Below the pieces are notes generated by a model. It did not search any database, was not told the origin of the DNA, and saw nothing but the letters and a program-made list of their open reading frames with translations. From the NCBI GenBank assembly GCA_964625775.1, contig CAZVEH010000030.1:1-30088 (forward strand): a stretch of DNA of 30,088 bases, written 5' to 3'. Both the position numbers and the translations under genes were made by a program. Source of the stretch: GCA-2786165 sp964625775. Lineage in GTDB: Bacteria > Pseudomonadota > Gammaproteobacteria > Legionellales > Legionellaceae. Of this stretch, positions 1 through 9,000 are shown one piece after another. Each line of letters begins with the position of its first letter. Within the stretch, counting starts at the first letter, position 1.

Positions 1-8
1 TACCACAC

Positions 9-43
9 GACAGGAGATCCCTCGCTGCGCTCGGGATGACGTG
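9..43. repeat. Dispersed-type GC-rich repeat fragment
   Basis: The stretch reading CCTCGCTGCGCTCGGGATGA, flanked by ATCCC/GGGAT complementary ends, is far more GC-rich than its surroundings. It resembles short dispersed intergenic repeats seen in many bacterial genomes. No gene overlaps it. Only one copy lies in this window, so its repeated nature is from memory rather than shown here. Confidence 0.4.
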
Positions 44-175
44 GGGAGTTACAATTTTTTCATGTCTCAGTCTATGATAATTAAGAAGGCAATTTTGGAA
101 CATATAGTCACTAGCTTTACATTTCTTGTCAGTTGTTCTAATATTTTCTGACTTACATGAGCCAAAAGGTGAGCA
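44..175. other. AT-rich leader upstream of the small ORF
   Basis: This is non-coding and AT-rich. The only element I can support is the ribosome binding site AAGGTGAG just before the ATG at 176. I do not see a convincing -35/-10 pair. Confidence 0.4.
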
Positions 176-490
176 ATGTTTGCTGTAAAAGAAGTGCAAT
201 TGGGTCCATTGAATCGGTTAAGAAAAGAAATTAAAGAGTTGAACAAAGAATTGGCTGCAATTAACCATGAAATGGCAAGGCAATCATTCCTTTATGTCAT
301 GAGTATGCTGTATCCCCTCCCTATGTATTATTTAGACGCAGTGATGTTGAGTGAAAGGATTTTGCGAGATAGAGAAATTGTGATAAAAAGTGACATCAGC
401 AAATTGACCACGCTGCTTGGAGAGCATGAGAAAAGACGAGCAGATGTCTTTGACATCGTTATAGCTGACACAGCGGTAGTCCCTAAATAA
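176..490 (+). CDS. Hypothetical 104-aa protein with charged helical N-terminus
   Basis: I do not recognise this protein. It starts at an ATG with a well-placed AAGGTGAG ribosome binding site. Residues about 12-35 are rich in Lys, Glu and Leu (RLRKEIKELNKELAAI) and look like a short coiled coil. A hydrophobic stretch follows (FLYVMSMLYPLPMYYL, about 38-53), then a second charged helical part. There is no signal peptide and no catalytic motif. It is convergent with the neighbouring oxygenase gene and separated from it by an inverted repeat, so it is probably not part of the peptide operon. It could be the remains of a larger gene, but the start and ribosome binding site look genuine. Confidence 0.55.
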   Translation: MFAVKEVQLGPLNRLRKEIKELNKELAAINHEMARQSFLYVMSMLYPLPMYYLDAVMLSERILRDREIVIKSDISKLTTLLGEHEKRRADVFDIVIADTAVVPK

Positions 491-572
491 ATAGTCTTTG
501 CGAGTTAATAGAAACCATTTCATCGCTATGCGCTATTAGACTTATAACCCTGCTGAATCACTTCTTTACAAA

Positions 573-623
573 CAGGACTTACGCAAAACCCCGATCTCTT
601 CGTTAAGTTTTGCGTAAGTCCTG
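573..623. repeat. Perfect 17-bp inverted repeat, 17-nt loop
   Basis: CAGGACTTACGCAAAAC at 573-589 is the exact reverse complement of 607-623. The intervening 590-606 would form the loop. It sits between two convergent genes, so it could act as a bidirectional terminator, although neither side has a strong T-tract. The arm also resembles the ends of some small insertion sequences and MITEs (from memory), so it may be a collapsed transposon remnant. The rest of 491-688 holds nothing else I can support. Confidence 0.7.
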
Positions 624-688
624 ACAAAGACCAATATTCATGGCAAATCGTCCAGGTAAAGACAATATGTGGTTTATGGCTTTTTCCA

Positions 689-1576
689 TCAAGGATAGAA
701 ATATGCCATGACACTCTGATCAAACGCAGATAAATTTTGAGATAGATATTTTAAAAATGCATCCCCAGTGGTGGTGTGAACAAAATTCCAAGTTAGAGAG
801 ATGCTATCAGAGCGTGACGCTACATAGTGCGTCCAGCCATTGGGGATATAAAGAATTTCTCCAGGCTTTAATAGGCCACGATATGCGCGAGCAAGATAGG
901 GACGTAGTTCATTCTCATTAAGATGATTCATATCAATCAGAGTAGACGGTAGCTGTTCTGGTGAAAATAAAGTGACTTCTTTTTCGCCATGAATTTGGCA
1001 TAGTACAGCGTCGCTGCACCATGGGTCTATATGAAAATGAGTTGCGCAGCCTTTTGCAGAAATAAATAACCCTTTGGCCGGGAAGGCTTGTTGATTAGGT
1101 TGGATTTTTTCAGACATTTGATACGGTAACAAGTAATCGCTTTTAGGCAAAAAGTAAGGTAATTCCCAGTCATTTTGTAACTGGCTAAACAATTTATCTG
1201 CCCATAAGAATTCAACATTTCTAAATTGACAATACGCTCTAACATATGGAATAGAACTTGGATTCAACGGGCTGTTTTGGCCAAAATATTCGGTGATATA
1301 ATCGGACAAGCAGGATAACCCAATAAAGTTGAAAGCATTATCGTACAATTGTACCTCGCAAGAACCTAAGGTAGTTCGAAAATAATCTGGGGTCCATAAT
1401 GACGCAGCCCTCCAGTTTCGCATACCGTCTGTAACGATAACGGGTTTATTTGTTTTGATATACGTTTGAGTAAACTCGTTCGCGCTCATGACTTCACGGC
1501 GTTCTAATTGCATTCCGTGATCTCTTAGGCTTGGATCAGGCCGTTCATCAAAATATTCTGACAGATTGCACGACAT
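689..1576 (-). CDS. JmjC/cupin_8-like Fe(II)/2-oxoglutarate oxygenase
   Basis: This 295-aa protein looks like a cupin-like (cupin_8/JmjC-type) dioxygenase, a family that hydroxylates amino acid side chains using Fe(II), 2-oxoglutarate and O2. The metal triad is visible: His182-x-Asp184 in THFHIDPW and the distal His250 in IPNGWTHYVAS. The core follows the family pattern, with HGEKEVTLFSPEQ then KPGEILYIPNGW. The reading frame stays open to an ATG at 1630. I chose the ATG at 1576 because AAGGAG lies about eight bases upstream and because the longer start would translate a palindrome. The gene is divergent from a second oxygenase of the same fold at the head of the NRPS operon, so it may tailor the peptide. 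That is inference; the substrate could equally be a protein. Confidence 0.8.
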   Translation of the reverse strand: MSCNLSEYFDERPDPSLRDHGMQLERREVMSANEFTQTYIKTNKPVIVTDGMRNWRAASLWTPDYFRTTLGSCEVQLYDNAFNFIGLSCLSDYITEYFGQNSPLNPSSIPYVRAYCQFRNVEFLWADKLFSQLQNDWELPYFLPKSDYLLPYQMSEKIQPNQQAFPAKGLFISAKGCATHFHIDPWCSDAVLCQIHGEKEVTLFSPEQLPSTLIDMNHLNENELRPYLARAYRGLLKPGEILYIPNGWTHYVASRSDSISLTWNFVHTTTGDAFLKYLSQNLSAFDQSVMAYFYP

Positions 1577-1613
1577 CAAATACTCCTTGTTTTCGAAAAC
1601 AAGGAGTATTTGA
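1576..1613 (-). promoter_or_regulatory. Perfect 38-bp palindrome enclosing the oxygenase RBS
   Basis: Bases 1577-1594 (CAAATACTCCTTGTTTTC) are followed directly by their exact reverse complement at 1595-1612, and the flanking T/A pair extends the match to 38 bp. On the minus-strand transcript the 3' arm holds the Shine-Dalgarno AAGGAG for the start at 1576, and the 5' arm holds its complement CTCCTT. Folded RNA would bury the ribosome binding site in a stem of about 17 bp. It could be a translational switch, or at the DNA level a dimeric operator. Confidence 0.75.
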
Positions 1614-1864
1614 GCATAATTTAATAACAATTAAAACATAGAGAGTAACCCGACCGAGTCGCTCAAGTGAGTATTTAATTGGCTTTGAAAAAACGCGATT
1701 GGCTATTTTATGTAACTTATGTTACGATTCGCTCGGTTTTTTCAGATGAAATTTAGTCGATAGTTATTTTTCAAAATCTAAAATTTAAGATGAGAAAAAG
1801 ATCTGGGGTTTCTAGATTAAGTTATTTTGTATAAACCAGGGTAGGTTTGAAGTGTATAGGGACT
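1613..1864. promoter_or_regulatory. Divergent promoter region of the two oxygenase genes
   Basis: This non-coding stretch lies between divergent genes and must hold promoters for both. Candidates visible by eye are a -10-like TATAAA at 1830-1835 for the + operon, with only a weak -35 match upstream, and TTGAAA at 1685-1690. GTAAC-TTAT-GTTAC at 1712-1725 is a small dyad that could be an operator. None of these is strong enough to call with confidence. Confidence 0.35.
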
Positions 1865-2986
1865 ATGGATAGGTGCTGGATGCAAAAGCCAAAAGTAATA
1901 CATCAATGCGACAATTTAAATCCTCAAAATTTTATTGATCACCACCTGAACCAACAAATCCCCGTTATTATTTCTAATGCGCTCGAGTGGGATGCCATTG
2001 GAAAATGGACACCGTATTATTTGAAAACCAAATATCCTAATAAAACCGTAGCGCTCACGGTTTTTGATCCTACTATCAATATGCCTGGTACAGAGCTGTT
2101 GCTGGAATTATCTGAAGCGATAGACTTAATTTGTAACAACCAAGATCAACATAAAAAGTATTATTTAATGCAGCGCTCGGTTGAACAAGACTTTCCAGAA
2201 TTACTTACTGATTTTGATTTGCCAAAATACGCGGATAAAAGTAAAGAACATATTGTTAATTTTTGGTTTGGAGAGTCCGCTACTAATACGAAGCCGCATT
2301 ATGATTATTCGAATAATTTTCTTGCTCAAATTTTGGGACGTAAGCGGGTCAGGCTCTATGCGCCCAGCGCTACCGTCAATATGTACCCTTATTCTATCAA
2401 TGATACCGTTATGATGGGAGGGGTGAAACATCCGGTTGTTCAAGGCAGCCAAATCGCTGATACTGATTCTATTGATGAAGGTGCGTTCCCAAACTTTCAG
2501 TTAGTCGAAGTGTATGAAGGCATACTTTATCCTGGGGATTTGTTGTTTATACCCGCAGGTTGGTGGCATGAAGTAAAATCGCTTGATGTTTCTATGTCGA
2601 TTAATTTTTGGTGGAAGACAACTATAGAGACTTTTCCGCGAAAGCAGCTTACTGATGTGCTGTGCAGTTATTTTCACTGGTATGGTGATTCCTTTCATAA
2701 AAATGCTCGACTGGCATTCAATTTCACACAGTTTTCAGATGACTTGTATGTTGCGGAATTTGCTCTCAGTCATGATTTAAAATGTGTTTCTGCCTTATTT
2801 ATTTTGAGCTATCTAAGCCTAGAAAAAACTATCGACGCCGATGGTGAAATTTTGGAATGGAAGCGTTATCTGATAACGGCGGAGAAGGGGGATGATGCTT
2901 TACTTGAGCGTGACACATTACACAAGATGATTCATGCACTAAAAACGCTTGATGTGAATAAGAGCGAATCCTTCGAGCGAGCGTAA
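1865..2986 (+). CDS. JmjC/cupin_8-like oxygenase, first gene of the NRPS operon
   Basis: This 373-aa cupin_8/JmjC-type Fe(II)/2-oxoglutarate oxygenase is expected to hydroxylate a side chain. It shows the HxD motif at His145/Asp147 (TKPHYDYSN), the family core GRKRVRLYAPS, and the distal metal His235 in IPAGWWHEVKS. The C-terminal part of about 120 residues beyond the barrel is helical and unassigned. Three starts are possible: TTG at 1847, ATG at 1865 and ATG at 1880. I prefer 1865 because a TATAAA-like -10 at 1830 would put the transcript start too close to 1847, but this is not certain. The stop is 16 bp before NRPS 1, so the two are almost certainly co-transcribed. That makes it a good candidate for hydroxylating a residue of the peptide. 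Confidence 0.8.
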   Translation: MDRCWMQKPKVIHQCDNLNPQNFIDHHLNQQIPVIISNALEWDAIGKWTPYYLKTKYPNKTVALTVFDPTINMPGTELLLELSEAIDLICNNQDQHKKYYLMQRSVEQDFPELLTDFDLPKYADKSKEHIVNFWFGESATNTKPHYDYSNNFLAQILGRKRVRLYAPSATVNMYPYSINDTVMMGGVKHPVVQGSQIADTDSIDEGAFPNFQLVEVYEGILYPGDLLFIPAGWWHEVKSLDVSMSINFWWKTTIETFPRKQLTDVLCSYFHWYGDSFHKNARLAFNFTQFSDDLYVAEFALSHDLKCVSALFILSYLSLEKTIDADGEILEWKRYLITAEKGDDALLERDTLHKMIHALKTLDVNKSESFERA

Positions 2987-3002
2987 TTTACAATTCTTTG
3001 GA

Positions 3003-6000
3003 ATGAAAATAAACATGAAGATATATCCGGTTACCTCTTTTCAAAGGCGACTTTGGGTGGAATGGAATTTAGCACCTGAAAATCCTGCGTACAACAATAC
3101 CTTTTCTTTTCATATGCAAGGCAAGTTAAATACACAAGCGCTTGAGCACTCGTTACGTTTTTTAACCGAAAAATATAGCTCATTTAGAACCTATTTTCAT
3201 GAATCAATTGATTCGTTAAATCAAGTGATCCTGCCATTTGTTGAAACGCAGCTGAACTACTTGGATTTAACTCAGCTCGATTCGCTAAATATCGAGACGG
3301 CTCAAACAGATTTTTTAAATAAAATTTATTATGCGCCTTTCAACTTATGCCAACCGCCATTGTTTCGGTATGGCTTAATAAAATTAAATGATACTGAGCA
3401 CGTGCTGGCTGTAACTTGGCATCACATTATCAACGATGGCACGGCTATCTATCTGGCCTATGAAACAATCTCGCAAGCTTATCATGCATATGTTGCAGAT
3501 GAGGATCCTATTTTAAGCTTAGAAACCTATGACATGGATAGGTTGTTAAAAAAAGAAGCTTCTGAGCAACTATCTAGAGAAACTGACCTGAGCTACTGGC
3601 GGCAGCGTTTGCACGGTGCTTCTTACAACATTCATCTTTCTAATATAAGTGTCGCTTCTTCAAAGAGTATATCTCCTAGCATACGAATCCGTCATACACT
3701 CAGTCGCGAATTAACAACAAAAATTTCTGCATTGGTCGCAGCCACCCAAACCACATTGTTTATTATACTCGCTGCTGCGTTTAATGCTCTGTTGTACCGA
3801 TATACGCAGCAGCAAGATCTTGTGGTGGGATATTTACTGAACACAAGAGAAAAAGCAGCGAGTGACTTCTCAGGCTTTTGTATTAATCCATTATTATTAC
3901 GCACACAACTGCATGGCACAATGACTTTTTTGGAGCTTGTTCGTGCTGTAAATTCATCGAGAAAACAAGATAAGCCACATCAGAACGTGCCTTATGATGA
4001 ACTGCTGCATGCCATGCGGCAAGTGGATAATCAAATGATTGATAAACTGTTTAATGTTTTGATCAGTCAAACCACGATGACCAGTTTCGTTCTAAACTTA
4101 GACAATATTAAGACTACGGCTCAAGTTGTTGCTCATAATTTTGCAAAATATGATTTGTCACTCGTATTTGACCTGCATCATGAGATATTGGCATTGGAGT
4201 TTGAATATAATACAGATAAATTTGATCCCTGGTATATAGAGCAATTTATAGATAGCTTCCATTTGCTTCTTGAAGAAGTGGTGGATATTCCGTCTAAGGT
4301 GCTGGCTGAGCTTAATATTCTTTCACGAGATAAGCTATACCAAATATCGTCTAGTTGGAACAATACAACGTTACCCCTGCCTCTAGATGTTTGTGTGCAC
4401 GTGTTGTTTGAAGATCAGGTCAAAAAGCACCCAGAAAATGTCGCAGTTGTTTTTGGTCAGCAACAGCTCACCTATCGTGAATTAAATGATAAAGCTAATC
4501 AATTGGCTTATTACTTAAGGGATCGTGGTGTTCAAGAAGAAACACTTGTGGCGATAAGTGTAGAAAGAAGTTTAGACATGATCATTGGCTTATTGGGTGT
4601 TTTGAAAGCCGGGGCTGCTTATGTTCCTGTTGACCCAAGCTATCCGTTTGAGCGCGTACAATATATCTTGGAAGATACACAAGCTGCTTTGCTGCTGACA
4701 CAAGAGCATTTGGTAGAAAAATTTATTAATCATCGCTGTGACGTTATTGGGTTAGAGTCTCTTGGTCAACGACTATCATCGCATGCCGCCTCAGTGGAAA
4801 ACCCAAAGTTTCCGACAAAATCAACTCATTTGGCGTATGTTATCTATACCTCTGGATCTACAGGGCAACCCAAGGGCGTTGCCATTGAACACCGAAGTGT
4901 TGTTAACCGCCTCTTATGGATGCAATTGCAATATCAATTAACAACCCAAGACAAAGTATTACAGAAAACCTCCTTTAACTTTGACGTTTCAGTATGGGAG
5001 TTTTTTTGGCCGTTACAAGCGGGTGCTCAACTTGTAATTGCATTACCAGATATCCATCAAGATCCTAGATTAATACAAGAGGCTATTCGTTTTCATCATA
5101 TTTCAGTCATACACTTTGTCCCCTCTATGTTACAGCTGTTTTTAACCAATGGTTCAAAAGAATGCACTAGCTTAAGACTTATTTTCACGAGCGGTGAGGC
5201 TTTGTCATATGAGGTGATGCAGCATTGTTTAAGAGTACTACCAGTTGCAAGGCTGCATAATCTTTATGGACCAACTGAAGCAGCGATTGACGTTAGCCAT
5301 TGGGATTGTCGTGATTTTCAAGATAAAAATATTGTGCCAATTGGCAAACCCATAGCTAATATTCAACTTTACATCTTGGATCAGTTTAGAAAAGTGGTTC
5401 CTGTCGGCGTACCTGGTGAGTTGCATATAGCGGGAGTGGGTCTTGCGAGAGGTTATTTGAATAAACCTGAGCTAACGGCAGATTGTTTTATTTCAAATCC
5501 TTTTTCTACTGAAAAAACCAACGCAAAATTGTATCGCACCGGCGATTTGGCTCGATATTTGCGTGATGGCAATATTGAATATTTAGGACGAATTGATCAT
5601 CAGGTAAAAATGAGAGGCCTCAGAATAGAGTTGGGAGAAATAGAATTCTATTTAAGACAGTACCCTCAAGTTCAAGATGTGGTCGTGATTGCCCGCGAAG
5701 AAGCCAGCTCTCAACACTTAGTTGCTTATATTGTCCCTAAAAATAGCGCTATCGCAGGAAACTTGGTTGATATATTAACACAATTTTTAACTCAGAAATT
5801 ACCCAATTACATGATACCAAGCATTTTTGTTTTACTAGAAAAGCTGCCTCTCAATGCGAATGGGAAATTAGACAGAAAGGCACTTCCGACACCAGATATG
5901 TATCATAGAAGTCGTGACGATACTTTTGTTGCGCCTCAAAGGGAAATCGAAAAAACCTTAGCCACATTATGGTCGGGGTTGCTAGCCTTACCCTTAGAAC

Positions 6001-9000
6001 AAATAGGCATAAAAGATAACTTTTTCTATCTAGGCGGACATTCTCTATTGGCGACTAAGCTTTGTACTGCAATCAGTCATACTTTTAAAGTAGAATTACC
6101 TTTGAAAGTTATTTTTGATAATCCCAAGATATATGATTTAGCACAGAGAATAGACTCCGAAAAAGAGGCTTCAAAATCTCAAGTTACTGTTCTAACGCCA
6201 CAAGTACGACCGCAAAATATTCCTCTTTCGTTCTCACAAGAACGATTATGGTTTATAGACCAATTGTTGCCAAATAATCATATTTATAATATCCCTGTTG
6301 CCATGACGCTTGCAGGTACAGTGAATATATCAGCATTAAAGCAAGCATTTCAAAGTTTGCTCAATAGACATGAGGTTTTACGGACACAGTTTGTTGGTCA
6401 TGAAGGCATTGCAGAGCAAATTATTATGTCGCAGTGTCAGTTTGATTTGGTTGAGTTGAATGTTCGAAGCGTTGCAGAAGATAAAAGTATTCAAGAAGCG
6501 CTCCAAATTTGCGAAGCGGAAGTGATGAGACCATTTGATTTGAGCAAAGCACCTTTGATACGTGGTCTTCTTGTTACCTTATCTCCAGATAAGTATCTTT
6601 TACTTATTTGTATGCATCATGTGGTTTCTGATGGGTGGTCCATTGAAATCATGCTCAAAGAGTTGAGTGAATTTTATAATCATTTTTCTTTTCAAAAAAC
6701 AGTAACGTTAGATACACTACCTATTCAATATGCGGACTTTGCTTTATGGCAAAAAAACTGGTTGCAAGGAGCTGTTCTCACTCAACAATTACAATATTGG
6801 CGCAAGCAGTTGGCAGATGTTCCACAAGCATCGTATTTGCCTATAGATAAAAATAGACCAAGCAATCTTACTTATCACGGAGGAAATGTTACTCAGCATA
6901 TTGAGATTGATTTGAGTAAAGCATTGAAACGTTTCGGTGATGTAAACCGTGCTAGTTTATTTATGGTGTTGTTGGCGGCGTTAAATGTGCTTTTCTATCG
7001 TTATAGCGAACAAAAAACCATTGTCATTGGTTCACCCATAGCCAATAGACACTATAGTGGCGTTGAAAACTTAGTTGGTTTTTTTTCGAATACCTTAGCA
7101 TTGAAATGCGATCTGAATGATGAGTTAACGTTTACTGAATTGCTTACTCAAGTAAGAGCGATGACTTTGGACGCCTATGCTCATCAAGATATTCCATATG
7201 AACAATTGGTTGATCAGGTACATATCCCTTGGCGGGTTAATCAACAACCTTTGTTCCAAGCGATGTTGATCATACAAAACACTGAGCAATCGGTTTTAAA
7301 CGTCGAGGGAATAAAGAGTGAGCCAGTAGCCATTCATTATCCTGTAGCAAGATTTGATTTATCCATTTTTGCTACAGAACTTGCCGACCAGCGCATTCGC
7401 CTTGAATGGGTATATGCAACCGATTTGTTTGAAGAAGAGACTATTGTTCGTATGTCTCATCTTTTTGATACACTCCTAAGCGGGATCGTGAAGCATGCCT
7501 ATGAAAAAATCACTCATCTACCTTGGATAACCGAAACCGAAAAATGCGAGTTATTGGCATGGAACCAAACGCAGACTTTTTATCCTGCAGATAAATTAAT
7601 TCATGCGCTGTTTGAAGAGCAAGTTGATAGAACGCCCAACAGGTCTGCCATTCAGTTTGGCAATCAGGTTCTTACCTACACAGAATTGAACAAGAAGTCT
7701 AACCAATTGGCTTATTATTTAAGAAGCTGTGGCGTCAAGCAAAATACTTTAGTTGCTATATGCTTTGAACGTTCATTAGAGATGATTGTTGCACTATTGG
7801 GTATTTTAAAAGCCGGTGGTACTTATGTTCCGATGGACTTTAAATACCCGAAAACCAGGTTGGAATATTTTCTGAAGGACACAAAATCTCCATTTTTATT
7901 AACAACAGAACATGTTTTGACGCGCTTACCTTGGTTACAGAAATATAGAGACGAAGTAAAAATGCAGAGTGCAGACCCATTTTTGATGATAACGTGGGAA
8001 GCCTTTTCTCTAGTGCATAACGAATACGATACCCATAATCCTGTAACACCAACTTGCTCGAAACCTCTTGCCTATGTAATTTATACATCAGGTTCTACCG
8101 GAAAGCCCAAAGGTGTGTGTGGAACCCATTATGGTATGGTGAACCGGTTGACTTGGTCGTGGCAAGCTTTACCGTTTGTAAGTGGTGAGACCTGTTGCCA
8201 AAAAACCTCTTTGAATTTCGTTGACCATGTTGCAGAGATATTTTCTCCTTTGTTGCAAGGCGTTCCGTTGGTTTTATTATCTAGTCGTGCGGTAGATAAT
8301 GTGGATATTCTCCAAATGATTGATGATATCGCGATGAATCACATCACGAGAATTACCCTGGTTCCCTCTCTGTTAAAAGCTCTCTTAGATCAGGATTTTT
8401 CTGAACTGACCAAATTGAAACACCTCAAGTATGTGTTTTGCAGTGGCGAAGCGCTACCTCCACTGTTAGCCCAGCGTTTTTATGAGGTCATGCCAAACGC
8501 GAACCTGGTCAATATTTATGGTTCTTCAGAGGTGAGTGCTGATGTAACTTACCATAAAGTATCTAAAGGTGTGCAAGCTTATTTTCGAGAAGGACTAGCG
8601 CAGGTTAAAACAGTATTGCCGATCGCTGAAGCTGGCCTGATTACTACACCTTTTGTCGAATTAGAGACGCTTAAAAAGCAATTCATGCACAGCAACATGC
8701 CAGAGACACCTATTGTATATCAGCAGTATTACCAAGCACTGCTCGAACACGTTTTACCATACATTGTGAATACGGCTTCACCAAATTATATTGGACATAT
8801 GACGTCGGTATTACCTGCTTTTACTCATGATTTGAGTAAGATGATAAGTCTATTGAATCAAAATGTTGTTAAAATTGAAACGTCTAAATCACTCACTTTT
8901 TTGGAAAGACAAGTTGTAGCAATGCTACATCGAAGTTTTTATGATTTTGATGATCATTTTTATGAAACGCATATCCAAAGTGCGATGAGCAATCTAGGTG

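Noticed and set aside
332..523. 63-codon minus-strand ORF opposite the small hypothetical gene
   Set aside because: It is antisense to a gene with a good ribosome binding site and looks like a shadow frame.
526..723. 65-codon minus-strand ORF spanning the inverted repeat
   Set aside because: It overlaps the 3' end of the oxygenase gene and the palindrome, has no ribosome binding site that I can see, and its composition is not protein-like.
1609..1630. ATG at 1630 as the start of the minus-strand oxygenase
   Set aside because: It would translate the palindrome into 18 residues outside the expected fold, while the ATG at 1576 has a well-spaced AAGGAG.
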